Below are positions 32,775-42,961 of a DNA stretch of 53,952 nt, one piece after another (within the stretch, counting starts at the first letter, position 1; every line of letters starts with the position of its first letter). Source of the stretch: CAZRDB01 sp964598695 (GTDB taxonomy: Bacteria > Armatimonadota > Zipacnadia > UBA1398); NCBI GenBank assembly GCA_964598695.1, contig CAZRDB010000009.1:1-53952 (forward strand), read 5' to 3'. The translations under genes and the position numbers were made by a program. The notes under the pieces were generated by a model, which saw nothing but the letters and a program-made list of their open reading frames with translations, searched no databases and was not told where the DNA came from.

Positions 32775-34931
32775 CTACATCCGGCTCGCCGGCGCGCCCA
32801 GGGGGACGACGATGCTCGGCCGCGCTTCGCCGAACGCCAGCAGCTCGGATTCGCCGTCGCCGACCGGCGCCTTCACGCGGAAGCACGTGAACGGCCCCTC
32901 TGCCGGCAGTGAGACGATGAACAGAGAGCCGTCCGGGCCGAATGCGACGCTGGGCAGGGCCGCCAGGTTCGCGGCCAGCTCTTGCTCCGCGCCCGCCTGC
33001 CGGTCCAGTAGCCGCACGGAGTAGCTCGGCGTCTCGCCCTGCGCCGCATAGCGCACGTAGGCGAGGTACCGGCCGTCGGGGCTCAACGCCGGCCGGCGGT
33101 CGAACCGCGTCGACCCGTCGATCGGCTTGGTCTCGCCGCCCGCGCGCACGTACAGCCGTGGGTCGTCGTCCATCCGCGGCGACGCATAGGCCAGGATCTC
33201 GCCATCGGCCGAGGCGGCGACCTCGAAGGCCCACGGCACCAGCATCGTCGGCTCGCCGCCCGTGGCCGAGACGCGGACCAGCCCGACTTCCTCGTCTGAC
33301 GCGTCGGTCCCGGTCTCGTAGAGGACCGCCCCGGTCGTCTGCCAGCGGGGACGGCCGCCCTGCGCGAGAACGCGCGGCGCGCCCTCACCCGGCCATACCT
33401 GGATCGTCTCGCCCTGCCGGAAGAGCAGGGCCTGGCCGTCCGGCGACCACTGCAGGTCGTCGACCTCGCCCTTGGCCGGATCGCAGGCCAGGACCTCCAC
33501 GGGGTCGGAGCCGACGCGGACGGCGCGCAGGGCCTTGCCGCCGGCGGCCTGCTCCACCCAAGCGATGCGACTCCAGTCGATGGAGGCCGCCGCCAGCTCT
33601 ACGACGCCGCCCGTCGGGATCGTCTGCTGATCGTCGCCGCTCGGGAGTGCGAGGAACAGCTTCCCACCCGAGGCGCCCACGACGCCGGTCGCCGGCGCGG
33701 CCGGCCCTCCGGGCGGGGTGGGGTCGGGTGGGGCAGTCGGTCCGACCGGCGTCGCGGGTCCCGCGAGTTCGGGGCCCGCCGGCCCCGCGGGGGCGCTCGG
33801 TCCCGCGGGCGGTTCCGTGGCGCCTCCGGCGGGCGCGGTCGGCCCGGCCGGCGCGGTCGGCTCGATGGGCGTGGCGGGCCCTGTGGGTGCAACGGGACCC
33901 TCGGGGGCCGTCGGCTCGACGGGGCCGGTCGGCGCGGTCGGCGCGGCGGTCTCCTCGCCCGAGCCCTCCGAGACGCGGACCAGTTCGTAGCGCACGGGCC
34001 CCAGCAGTGTGTCGAATCGCCACGAGATGATCCCCGTCTCGGGCGCGAGGACTGCCTCGAGGCCCGGGTGAGCCGAGACGACCCGGTAGCAGCCGCGGAA
34101 GCGGCCCGCGGGCACCACGACGGGCTCCTCGATCGGGCTGACGTTGAAGCGGAACAGCTCGCACGGCTTCGTGCCGCGCAGCTCGACCCAGCGCCGCCCG
34201 GGGACGTCGATCGCGAAGGTTCGCTCGCGCGCCGTCAAGGGCCGCTCGCCGGCCTGGTCGAACCACGGGGCGCCGATCGCGGTGACGCCCGAGAGGTCGC
34301 CGACCGCGCTCGCGGCCGTCACGTCGCAGACCCACGGCGCGCGGCCGAGCAGGTCCTCGCGCATGTAGCGGTACTGCCTGCCCGGCGCGAGGGTCACGAT
34401 GCTCGCCGGCAGGGTCTGGGCCGTGGGGACGGGACCCTCGAGGAGCACGTACTCGCCGGATCCGGTCTCGGTGGTGAACGCAAGGGCGACGATGCCGTGG
34501 CCCCGCGCAAGCGTCACCTGGCCGCCCGTGATCGGGGCCTTGGGCGTGAGCGGCACGACGACGCCCGCGGTGTAGTCGCCCGACCACGTGCTCACCGGGG
34601 CCTCGGTCGCGCCCGGCGCTGCCGTGCACAGCGGCGCCTCGGCCCCTCCCGACTCGACGTGGATCGCGCCGGTCGTGGGGTCGAGTCGCACCGTGACGGT
34701 CGCCGAGGCCGCGCCGCCGGCCGCGAGCGCGCCGGGCGTCGGGAAGCCCTCGATCCGGGCCGTTCCTCCGTTGACCTCGAGCACCCGCATGGTGAGCGTG
34801 TCGCGCGCGTCGCCGTACTCGTACCAGTACGTGTAGGCGTCGCCGGGACGCAGAGGGAAGAGCCCCTCGGCCGGCGCCGCCGGACCGGGCTGGCCCAGCG
34901 TCACGAGCACGATCGCGAGCAGTGTCGTCAT
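32775..34931 (-). CDS. Exported protein with Pro/Ala/Thr/Gly linker and C-terminal TolB-like propeller
   Basis: 718 residues from ATG 34931; GAGGAG six bases upstream. Signal-like N-terminus MTTLLAIVLVTLGQPG. Residues of about 22-320 are beta-rich, starting LFPLRPGDAYTYWYEYGD. Residues of about 325-417 are a low-complexity linker built of GP, PTAP and PAG units. From about 430 to the end are PD40/WD-type repeats (VDDLQWSPDGQALLFRQGET, LSPDGRYLAYVRYA, VAFGPDGSLFIVS) forming a propeller. The linker is not a strict collagen triplet array. It is a surface or periplasmic protein of unknown role. Confidence 0.8.
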   Translation of the reverse strand: MTTLLAIVLVTLGQPGPAAPAEGLFPLRPGDAYTYWYEYGDARDTLTMRVLEVNGGTARIEGFPTPGALAAGGAASATVTVRLDPTTGAIHVESGGAEAPLCTAAPGATEAPVSTWSGDYTAGVVVPLTPKAPITGGQVTLARGHGIVALAFTTETGSGEYVLLEGPVPTAQTLPASIVTLAPGRQYRYMREDLLGRAPWVCDVTAASAVGDLSGVTAIGAPWFDQAGERPLTARERTFAIDVPGRRWVELRGTKPCELFRFNVSPIEEPVVVPAGRFRGCYRVVSAHPGLEAVLAPETGIISWRFDTLLGPVRYELVRVSEGSGEETAAPTAPTGPVEPTAPEGPVAPTGPATPIEPTAPAGPTAPAGGATEPPAGPSAPAGPAGPELAGPATPVGPTAPPDPTPPGGPAAPATGVVGASGGKLFLALPSGDDQQTIPTGGVVELAAASIDWSRIAWVEQAAGGKALRAVRVGSDPVEVLACDPAKGEVDDLQWSPDGQALLFRQGETIQVWPGEGAPRVLAQGGRPRWQTTGAVLYETGTDASDEEVGLVRVSATGGEPTMLVPWAFEVAASADGEILAYASPRMDDDPRLYVRAGGETKPIDGSTRFDRRPALSPDGRYLAYVRYAAQGETPSYSVRLLDRQAGAEQELAANLAALPSVAFGPDGSLFIVSLPAEGPFTCFRVKAPVGDGESELLAFGEARPSIVVPLGAPASRM

Positions 34932-34959
34932 GGGTCACTCCTCAGTACGGGTGTTGTGA

Positions 34960-34997
34960 CCGAGCGGTCGGGCCCCTCTCGAGGCCCGACCGCTCGG
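34960..34997 (-). terminator. Strong hairpin between two minus-strand genes
   Basis: CCGAGCGGTCGGGCC (34960-34974) pairs perfectly with GGCCCGACCGCTCGG (34983-34997): 15 bp with an 8-base loop. It lies 20 bases past the stop at 35018 and 28 bases before the start at 34931. No T-run follows, so it may act as a GC-rich terminator or a processing site. Confidence 0.55.
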
Positions 34998-35017
34998 GTT
35001 CGGCTTGCCGTGCCATG

Positions 35018-35995
35018 CTACCAGTTCTCCTTCTCCGGCTGGCGAACATCCACGCGGAGGGTCGAGAACTCGTACATCCGGCACTGGCCCCGCTTGGTCA
35101 GCAGGCACTGGAACGGACGCGGCGAGTCGGCTCCGCTCGAGCGCACGAACGCCTTGCGGTGGTCGGCCTTGCCGCCGTACTCCTCGTCGCGCGTGATCTC
35201 GATCCGGAAGAAGAAGGGATCGAAACTGGTGTAGGCGTCGGCGACGCTGGTCCCCGAGGCGTAGCTGTAGAACGTGAACGGCTTCGCGTCGGCCACCTTG
35301 AGCATCGACTCGATGTCGCTCGCGAAGCCCTTCGAGGCCAGCACGTGGTCGAGGATGAACCGGCCCTCCTCCTTCAGCCCGAGGATGTGCAGGTAGATCC
35401 CCTCGAGCCACAGGTGAAGCGTGTCGCCCATCTTGGTCGTCGCCGCGATGTCGTCGCCGGGGTTGCCGTCGGCCGAGGCGAGGCCCACGCACAGCGGGCT
35501 CGGGTTCGCGACCTTCCAGTTGCCGTCGACCTTGCGCAGGATCAGCGGCCGCGGCTGGTCGGCGCCTGCCGAGTCGATGTAGACGCAGGCCAGCTCGCCC
35601 ACGCCGAGCGTCTCGGTCTCGTGGGTGCTCACCCGGGCGACCGAGATCGCGAAGTCGTCCGGCTCGATCTCGTAGCCCGAGGCCGTGTCGGCGCCCTCGA
35701 CGTAGCTGTCGAACACCCACGGGCTCTCATCGAGCGCCGTCGTGAGGACCGGGTGGGTCTTCTCCCACGTGTCGCTGGCCATCACCTTGTCGAGGAGCTT
35801 GCCGCCCAGCGCCTTGTCGCCATGTGTACGGACCAGGACGGCCGCGAAGAACGCGGTCGCCACCTGCTCCGGGTCATCCCACGCGGAGTACTGCTGGTCG
35901 AAGTCCTCCGTCGACTGCGGCAGTGCTGCCCAGGCCGAGGAGACGCACAGAGCCAGCAGTGCCAAGCACCAGACGCTCACCCATGTCTTTGCCAA
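35018..35995 (-). CDS. Exported protein with an internally repeated domain, function unknown
   Basis: 325 residues from TTG 35995, with GAAGGG at acceptable spacing. Signal peptide 1-23 (ending SSAWA). Two halves resemble each other: GGKLLDKVMASDTWE with ESPWVFDSYVEG, and GRFILDHVLASKGFASD with AKPFTFYSYASGTS, each followed by a strand with ISVARV or FRIEITR. This looks like a duplicated alpha+beta (NTF2/cystatin-size) unit. I do not recognise the family. Divergent from the exported protein at 36161 (165 bases between starts). Confidence 0.75.
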   Translation of the reverse strand: MAKTWVSVWCLALLALCVSSAWAALPQSTEDFDQQYSAWDDPEQVATAFFAAVLVRTHGDKALGGKLLDKVMASDTWEKTHPVLTTALDESPWVFDSYVEGADTASGYEIEPDDFAISVARVSTHETETLGVGELACVYIDSAGADQPRPLILRKVDGNWKVANPSPLCVGLASADGNPGDDIAATTKMGDTLHLWLEGIYLHILGLKEEGRFILDHVLASKGFASDIESMLKVADAKPFTFYSYASGTSVADAYTSFDPFFFRIEITRDEEYGGKADHRKAFVRSSGADSPRPFQCLLTKRGQCRMYEFSTLRVDVRQPEKENW

Positions 35996-36160
35996 AGCTC
36001 GGTCACGCCCTTCCCGAAGTCCAGTCGGTAGATTGAGCCGCTCTGCCTAGTTGACTTCCTCCGGCCCGAGGATGTTCCCTGCTGTTGGGCTCGAACGGTC
36101 GAGTCGGCCGGAGTCAGGGGCGCACCCGACCTCCGGCGCCATCGAAAGGAGCGACGCACC

Positions 36161-37534
36161 GTGAGCCGCGCCTTTGGGCTGCTGATCGCGACCGCCCTGC
36201 TCGCCGCCGTCGGGACGGCCTCCGCCGCCGAGGAAGCGGACGCGGTGCTCGTCGACACCAGCCCACGCCTCACCGCCGGCGATGCGCTGCACATCGAGCA
36301 GAACGTGCAGTTCGCCCTCGCGACCTGGCTGACCGAGCGCGACCGGGAGATCCTCCTCGAAGGGCTGCTCGGCGAGTGGTTCGTCTGCGACCGCGACGGT
36401 CGCGGCGAGCTGCTCGAGTTCGCCGCCGGCTCCGCGGGCCTCGCGAGCCTGGAGCCGCAGCTCGAGGCGGAGCTGCGCGAGGCGACGCTGCGCGCGCTCC
36501 ACGGCGCCGCCGAGTCCGGCCGGCCGCTCGGGCGGGCCGTGGACCGCATCCGCGCGCGCGTCGAGGGCCGGCTCCGCGAAGCCGGCCCCACCGTCCGCCT
36601 GCACGACGGCGACGGCTGGCTCGAGACCCAGGAGTGGGCGCTCTCGCTGGTGTGCGGCAGCCGCGTCCGGATCCCCGAGGAACTGGGGGCACGGCTGCTC
36701 GAGGCCGCGGCCGACGCGCGCGGGGGCGAGATCGTCGGAGCGGCCGAGCGGTGGGCCCGTCTCCGGGCCGGGTCGAGCGCCGCGCCCGCCGCCGCGCTCG
36801 GCGCGGTTCGCACCGCGCTCGCCAAGCCCGCCGCCCCTCCGCGCGCCGAGCCGGGGACCTTCTACGCCCATCCCCTGGGCCTCTACGCGCTCATGCTCCC
36901 GCAGGGCTACCAGCCGCTCGACGGCGCCGGCGGCAACGCCGAGGGCCAGACCTTCGCGGGGCCCGCCGGCCGCGTGCTCGCCGTCGGGTTGGGCCCCGTG
37001 CCGCCGGACGTGGCGGCGGGCAACCGTCCGCTCGCCTCCGTGCTGGAGCAGACCCTCAAGGCGGGTGGGGCGTTCACGGAGCCCCTGCCTCGCTCTGTCG
37101 CACGGCCCCTCGGCGCCTCGGCGCTGATCGAGCGCGGCGGCAAGACCGTCGTGCTGTGCATGCTCCGCGCCCCGGGCGACACGAGCCTGGTGACCATCGC
37201 CGGAATCGCCCCGCCGGCCGCGATGGCCGACTTCCTGCCCGAGCTGGCACTCGCCCTCGAGAGCTTCGCGTTCGTCGGACGGGTCTGGGAGGGCCAGAGC
37301 GATTGGCCCGCGGCGGCGGCCCTCGCACGTCCGGGCGAGGGGGCGATCTCGGCCGGCGAGCGGCAGACGCGCCGCGCACTCGAGGAGGTGCTCGGCCTCT
37401 CGGCCGTCCGGGTCTTCGGTGCGCCCGTCGGCAAGGAGCGCGCACCGGTCGAGGCGATTCTCGAGGGGCTCGACGCCCCCGATGCGCTGACGCTGCTCGA
37501 CTGCCCCCGCGCCGCCGCCCCGGGCGGTGTATAG
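36161..37534 (+). CDS. Exported protein of unknown function
   Basis: 457 residues from GTG 36161, chosen because AAAGGAG lies nine bases upstream. Signal peptide 1-23 (ATALLAAVGTASA). The first half is helical and charged (LRALHGAAESGRPLGR, RDREILLEGLLGEWF). The second half contains short strands typical of a profilin- or PsbP-like fold (FYAHPLGLYALMLPQGY, GRVLAVGLGPVP, ALIERGGKTVVLCMLRAPG). No catalytic motif was found. It lies 14 bases upstream of the YhhN gene, so the two are probably co-transcribed. Confidence 0.75.
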   Translation: MSRAFGLLIATALLAAVGTASAAEEADAVLVDTSPRLTAGDALHIEQNVQFALATWLTERDREILLEGLLGEWFVCDRDGRGELLEFAAGSAGLASLEPQLEAELREATLRALHGAAESGRPLGRAVDRIRARVEGRLREAGPTVRLHDGDGWLETQEWALSLVCGSRVRIPEELGARLLEAAADARGGEIVGAAERWARLRAGSSAAPAAALGAVRTALAKPAAPPRAEPGTFYAHPLGLYALMLPQGYQPLDGAGGNAEGQTFAGPAGRVLAVGLGPVPPDVAAGNRPLASVLEQTLKAGGAFTEPLPRSVARPLGASALIERGGKTVVLCMLRAPGDTSLVTIAGIAPPAAMADFLPELALALESFAFVGRVWEGQSDWPAAAALARPGEGAISAGERQTRRALEEVLGLSAVRVFGAPVGKERAPVEAILEGLDAPDALTLLDCPRAAAPGGV

Positions 37535-37548
37535 CGGAAGGACCCGCC

Positions 37549-38262
37549 ATGCGCTGGAGCTACGTCTGTGCCTGGGCTCTCTGGGCGCTGCTGCTCGCCG
37601 CGAGCTTCCTGCCGCGGCGCTGGGGCCTCGCCCCGATCCACTGGCGCGTCGCCTCGTCGGCGGTTCTGGTTGCCGTCGGCTGGCTCTCCTGGTGGTCCCT
37701 CCGCCGAGAGCCCGACGCACCCGTGGCGCTGGGGGTCGCGGCCGGTATGACCTTCGGCGCGCTCGGCGATGCGTGGGCGCTGGCGCCCCGCCATCTGCTG
37801 CCCGACCTGCGGCTTCTGCCCGCGATGGGCCTGTTCGGGCTGGGCCATATCGCCTACATGGCGGCGTTCCTGCGGGCGCGCCGCTCGCTCGTCCCGCCGC
37901 CCCGCGTGGCGTGGGCGGTCTCATGCGTCCTCTGGGCGGGCGCCGCGACGGTGGGCTGGCACTACACGGCCGGCGTCGCCGCGGCCCCCGCGGCCCTGCG
38001 GTGGGGCGCGCTCGGCTACTCGCTGCTCCTCGCCGGCACGCCGGCGATCAGCACGGCGCTCGCGGCGCGCAACGCCCGCTACGCCCCCGTCGCCTTTGGG
38101 GGCGGGCTGTTCCTCGTCAGCGACCTCGTGCTCGCGCTGGGCGCGTTCGGGGAGGCGCTCCGCTTCGGCGACGAGCTGTGCTGGGGCGCCTACGGCCCGG
38201 GCCAGATGCTGATCGTGTTCGGCTCGCTCGTGCCCTTGGCGCTCGGAAGCCGCCGCGCTTAG
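37549..38262 (+). CDS. YhhN-family membrane protein (lysoplasmalogenase-like)
   Basis: 237 residues from ATG 37549, ten bases after GGAAGGA. About eight membrane segments are visible, including LWALLLAASFLP, VLVAVGWLSWWSL, LLPAMGLFGLGHIAYMAAF and GGLFLVSDLVLALGAFG. FGALGDAWAL and LFGLGHIAYM carry the conserved Gly-Asp and Gly-His of YhhN/TMEM86. Known members cleave the vinyl ether of lysoplasmalogens; bacterial substrates are mostly unproved. The stop overlaps that of the convergent dgkA fusion by four bases. Confidence 0.85.
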   Translation: MRWSYVCAWALWALLLAASFLPRRWGLAPIHWRVASSAVLVAVGWLSWWSLRREPDAPVALGVAAGMTFGALGDAWALAPRHLLPDLRLLPAMGLFGLGHIAYMAAFLRARRSLVPPPRVAWAVSCVLWAGAATVGWHYTAGVAAAPAALRWGALGYSLLLAGTPAISTALAARNARYAPVAFGGGLFLVSDLVLALGAFGEALRFGDELCWGAYGPGQMLIVFGSLVPLALGSRRA

Positions 38263-39133
38263 CCGGGGAGGCCGCCCGGCTGGAAGGCGCCGAGGATGTA
38301 CAACAGCGCCGCGAGGGCCATCCCGAGCAGCGAGCCGCGGCCCACCTCGGGCCAGGTGTGGATCCGGCCCTCGACCCGGCTCTGGATCACGAGGATCGCC
38401 AGCACCAGGGAGCCGAGCGAGATCCATGGGTTGCCGCGTGCCGCGAAGATGAGGAACGCGGCGACGTAGACGGCGAGGGCCGCGTGGCCGCTGACCCACC
38501 CGCCGCTCACGAACCGTCCTTTGTCGATCCGCTCCTTGAAGATGACGACCGCCAATGCGAGCATCACGAGGCCGGTCACGCCGAGATGTACGAACGACAT
38601 CGAGCGCACGAAGGTGCTGTTCTCGAGGTGGAGTTGGGCGGTCTCGACGTTGCCCAGGGCGAGCAGCCACAGCCCCGCGCCAGCGTTCCACAGCTCGTTG
38701 AGCCGGGCCGGGGCCATGAAGACGATCACCCAGACCGCGACCGCGTAGACCACCGAGGTGAGCACCACGCCCGCGGCGATGTCCTTGACGCGTTTGGCCC
38801 GGACGTCCCAGCCGTCCGTCGCGAGGTCGACAAGCTGCTCCAGCGCCGTGTTGAGCATCTCCGTCAGGATCACGACGATGATCGCGGAGTAGACGAACAG
38901 CAGCTCGAGGATCGGCAGTCGGAGCGCCAGGGCCCAGAGCGCGATGACCAGGGCCACCGCGAAGTGGACCCGCATGTGGCGTTCGCTCCGGAACGTCAGC
39001 TGCACGCCCTGGGTCGCGTAGTCGAACGATCGCGCCATCCGGCGCAGTCGCGATTCGCCGGGATCGGGCTCGCCCGGCCGGCGCGAACGGCGTGCCGGAT
39101 CCTTGCGGACCGGGTCGTCGGGGGGCCTTGCGC

Positions 39134-39137
<4 letters not shown>
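38259..39137 (-). CDS. dgkA: Diacylglycerol kinase (DgkA) fused to a PAP2 phosphatase domain
   Basis: 292 residues from ATG 39137, overlapping the ybeY stop by four bases (ATGA). Residues of about 34-140 are DgkA: RSERHMRVHF then EMLNTALEQLVDL (93-105) and AKRVKDIAAG, the catalytic and metal-binding helices; it phosphorylates diacylglycerol or undecaprenol. From about 180 to 292 is a PAP2-like part: GGWVSGHA (212-219) and SRVEGRIHT with H260, the acid phosphatase His/Arg set. Several membrane helices link them. Fusion of a lipid kinase and a lipid phosphatase in one chain suggests cyclic handling of a lipid carrier. Part of the phoH-pgpH-ybeY-dgkA operon. Confidence 0.9.
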
Positions 39138-39584
<447 letters not shown>

Positions 39585-39592
<8 letters not shown>

Positions 39593-41876
39593 GGCCCACC
39601 CCCGAGCCGTGCTCACCCGAGGACGGCGACCCGGGAGCCGCGGTCGGCTTCGGATACTCGATCCGGGCATGGAAGATGCCGAGGAGCGACTGGATCATCG
39701 AGGACTCGATATCGCGGATCTGCCGGATCGTCAACGGGCACTCGTCGAGCTGCCCGTCCTCGAACCGGCTCCGGACAATGCGCATGACGGTCTCCTGCAC
39801 CATCTGGCGCGTGGGGTTGCGGAGTGCCCGGACCGCGGCCTCGACCCCGTCGGCGAGCATCAGGATCCCGGTCACCGCCGAGCGGGGCTTCGGCCCGGGG
39901 TACCGGAACTGGGCCTCCTCGATGTCGGGATCGCCCGACTCCACCGCCCTCTGGTAGAAGTAGCTGATCAGCGTGGTGCCGTGGTGCTCGCGGATGCAGT
40001 CGGCAACCGGCGTCGGCAGGCGGTGGATCTGGGCCAGCTCGATCCCGTCGGTGATGTGCGACATGATCGCCCGTGCCGAGAGGGCCGGCGCGATGCCGTC
40101 GTGCGGGTTGTGACCGCCGTGCTGGTTCTCCACGAACATGTGGGGCCGCCGGAGCTTGCCGATGTCGTGGTACAGGCCGCCGACGCGCACCAGCAACGTC
40201 TCGCGCTCCGTCTGGCCGGCCGCCTGGGCCGCGTTGCCCGCAAGGCTCGAGACGATCAGCGAGCCGTGGTAGGTGCCCGGCGCCTTGGCGAGAAGCTCCT
40301 GCAGCACCGGCTGGCGGGGGTCCGAAAGCTCCAGCAGCCGCATCTCGGTCACCGTCCCGAGGGGGTGCTCGAGCCACCGGCTGCCCGAGTGGCCGCCGAA
40401 GACCCCGGCGAGGCCGGCCGCCAGCGACCACGCCGTCGCGTGGACCAGGTCGTTGGGCCCCTGCAGCGGGAGCTGGGTCGCGTCGCGCCGGAAGATCATC
40501 TCGGCCAGCAGCGTGGCCGCGAGCGCCACGAGGCCGGCAACCAAGCCGAGCGGGAAGATCTGGGCGACGGCGTAGGTGAGTCGCTTGGCCACGACCATGC
40601 CGGTCACGGCGCCGATCAGCAGGCTCGCAAGACCCACCACGTTCGTGGGCTGGAGGATCAGCGTGCCGACCAGCAGCAGCGCGCCGGCTACGATCGTCGC
40701 CGAGAACACGCTCAGCAGCACGGTGCCCGCGAGGGTGGCGAACAGCCCGAGCGCGAAGGCGAAGTAGCTCGCCTGCTGCTCGCCGGCGACCAGGTTCAGC
40801 ACGAGCGCCGGGAACAGCACCAGGCCGGAGATGGCGCCGAGCTGGCGGGCGCCGGCCAGCACCCCGGGCTCGAAGAGGTGGAGAACGAGGGCGGCGGAGC
40901 ACAACCCCGCAAACACGAAGACCACGGTCAGAACCGCGACGGGCCAGTCCATCCGCGCCCGCGTGAGCCCCAGCTTCTCGAGCTTCACGAGGTCGGCTTC
41001 GGTCACCCGCTGGTGCTTGGTGAGAACCACCTCGCCCTTCCGGATCTCGGTGAGCACGGGTTGCACGGCCTGCGCGGCTGCCTCACGGGCCTCCATCGTC
41101 GCCTCGGCGCTGTACTCCAGGTTGGGCAGGACGCAGGCGGCGGCGGCGTCGACGAACGCCTCGGCCGCCTCTTGGTCGGGCGGCAGTTCGAAGGCGCGCT
41201 CGTCGGCGTAGCTCGAGAGCAGGCGCCGGACGCCGCCCATGAACTGGTCGACCTCGTCGCTGCGGAGGTCCTGCTCGTCGTTGATCCGGCTCAGCGCCCG
41301 TGCCGTCGCCGTGCGGAGCGCCGAGCGCACGGGCTCGGGCAGCGCGACCAGCGTCACGAAGGCCCGGTAGCTGAGGTCGATGTACTCGCTGGCCGTCAGG
41401 GCGGCGTAGCTGCGGCGCAGGATGTCCCGGGGGCTCTCGACCGCGCCCGACTCGGCGCTGGGCGGCGCGCCGTCGGCGGGCGTCGAGGCCATCGCCCACT
41501 GGACCCGCTGGGCGGCTTCGTCGACGCGATCAAACAGCGTGTTCACGCGCGCCAGAACCGCCTCGCGCGCCTCACCCCGCTTCGCCGTGTACTGCTTGGG
41601 CGCCGAACGGCGGGCCTGCGCCCGCACCTCCTCGGTCGCCGCGTCGTTGGTCCAGACGTGGTCGAAGGGGGCGACCACCTCGGCGCGCGCGAGATCGCCC
41701 ACGCGGTACGAGGGGCCGGGCCGGATATGGGTCACCGCCAGCAGGCTGATCGCGCCGAAGAGGCCGGCCGCCACCAGCGGCCGCTTGTCGAGGTGATGCC
41801 AGAGCCGCACCAGTCGGCCGGGACGCAGCCGCTGCAGGAGCAAGCCGACACGCAGCCGGCTGAAGCTACTCCGCAT
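39585..41876 (-). CDS. pgpH: 7TM-HD family c-di-AMP phosphodiesterase (PgpH-like)
   Basis: 763 residues from ATG 41876; overlaps the phoH end by 11 bases. One N-terminal membrane segment near residues 35-50, then a 7TM-HDED extracellular domain (about 60-310). Seven membrane helices follow (about 320-520), for example VLTVVFVFAGLCSAALVL. The HD domain contains YHDIGKLRRPHMF (H570, D571) and HNPHDG. Listeria PgpH hydrolyses c-di-AMP; the family is nearly always placed between phoH and ybeY, as here. No c-di-AMP cyclase is in view. Confidence 0.95.
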
Positions 41877-42867
41877 CCTCTTCGACCTCCGTCTCCGGCG
41901 GAGGGGGCGCTCCCTCCCGCGCGGCGCCTTCCTGCTCGTAGGCTCGGATGATCCGGCGCACCAGGGGATGACGAACGACGTCCTCCTCTGTCAGCTCGAC
42001 GAAGCGGATCCCGTCGATCCCGGTCAGCAGCTCCGAGGCATGGACGAGCCCCGACGACCGGCCACGCGGCAGGTCGACCTGGGTGCGGTCTCCCGTCACG
42101 ATCACCTTCGACGAGAAGCCCATGCGCGTTAGGAACATCTTCATCTGGGCCGCGGTTGAGTTCTGCGCCTCGTCGAGGATGATGAACGCGTCGTTCAGGG
42201 TTCGGCCCCGCATGTAGGCGAGGGGCACGACCTCGATCGCGCCCCGGTCGATCAGCTTCTCGGCCTTCTCCAGCCGTACCATGTCGTACAGCGCGTCGTA
42301 CAGCGGCCGCAGGTAGGGATCGACCTTCTCGCGCAGATCCCCGGGGAGGAACCCAAGGCTCTCGCCCGCCTCCACCGCCGGGCGAGAGAGGATGATCCGC
42401 TCGTACTGGCGGGCGTTGAGCGCCGCCACCGCGCAGGCCATGGCGAGATAGGTCTTGCCCGTCCCAGCCGGCCCGATCCCGAACGTGATCGGCGTCTCGC
42501 GGATCGCCTGCACGTACCGGATCTGGCCGACCGACTTGGCCCGGATCGGCTTGCCGCGCTCCGTCACGAGGATCGTCGAGTGCAGGAGGCCGTCGATGTC
42601 GACCTCCTCGCCGGCCAGGGCCCGCCGGCCCAGGTAGGCCGCATCCTGCGCCGAGAGCGCCTGACCCTTCGCGGCCGCCCGGATCAGCCCCTCGACCACG
42701 CCTGTCAGTGCCAGGACGGCGCTCTCGCCCCCCTCGATGTGCACCTCGAGACCCCGAGCCGTGACCCGGGTCGGCGAGAGTGCGGCCAGGGCCCGGAGCA
42801 CGCCGTCGCCGTCTCCCAGCACGGCCCGGGCCTGCTCCTCGCTCGCGATCGAGACCGTTCTCTCCAT
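41866..42867 (-). CDS. phoH: PhoH-like ATPase
   Basis: 333 residues from ATG 42867. An N-terminal KH-like part is followed by the P-loop GPAGTGKT (132-139), Walker B AFIILDEAQNST and sensor VIVTGDRTQVDLP. The C-terminus is a short acidic tail (PPPPETEVEEDAE). PhoH/YbeZ ATPases work with YbeY in rRNA processing; both occur in this operon. First gene behind the promoter at 42905-42934. Confidence 0.97.
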   Translation of the reverse strand: MERTVSIASEEQARAVLGDGDGVLRALAALSPTRVTARGLEVHIEGGESAVLALTGVVEGLIRAAAKGQALSAQDAAYLGRRALAGEEVDIDGLLHSTILVTERGKPIRAKSVGQIRYVQAIRETPITFGIGPAGTGKTYLAMACAVAALNARQYERIILSRPAVEAGESLGFLPGDLREKVDPYLRPLYDALYDMVRLEKAEKLIDRGAIEVVPLAYMRGRTLNDAFIILDEAQNSTAAQMKMFLTRMGFSSKVIVTGDRTQVDLPRGRSSGLVHASELLTGIDGIRFVELTEEDVVRHPLVRRIIRAYEQEGAAREGAPPPPETEVEEDAE

Positions 42868-42904
42868 CGGTCCTCCGTACGGCCCCTCGGTCGCCCCCGT
42901 GGCG

Positions 42905-42934
42905 AGTGTAGGCGCGGCTGCGCGGCTGCGTCAA
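42905..42934 (-). promoter_or_regulatory. Sigma70-type promoter for the phoH-pgpH-ybeY-dgkA operon
   Basis: On the minus strand TTGACG (42934-42929) and TACACT (42910-42905) are separated by 18 bases. Both boxes are close to consensus. Expected start near 42898, giving a leader of about 30 bases to the phoH ATG at 42867. Confidence 0.7.
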
Positions 42935-42961
42935 CGGCTCCCGGCCGGCGCGAGCGCGCCT

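Noticed and set aside
33670..33960. Possible CRISPR or tandem DNA repeat
   Set aside because: The repetition is protein-level GP/PTAP/PAG coding with variable codons; no fixed repeat length or spacers.
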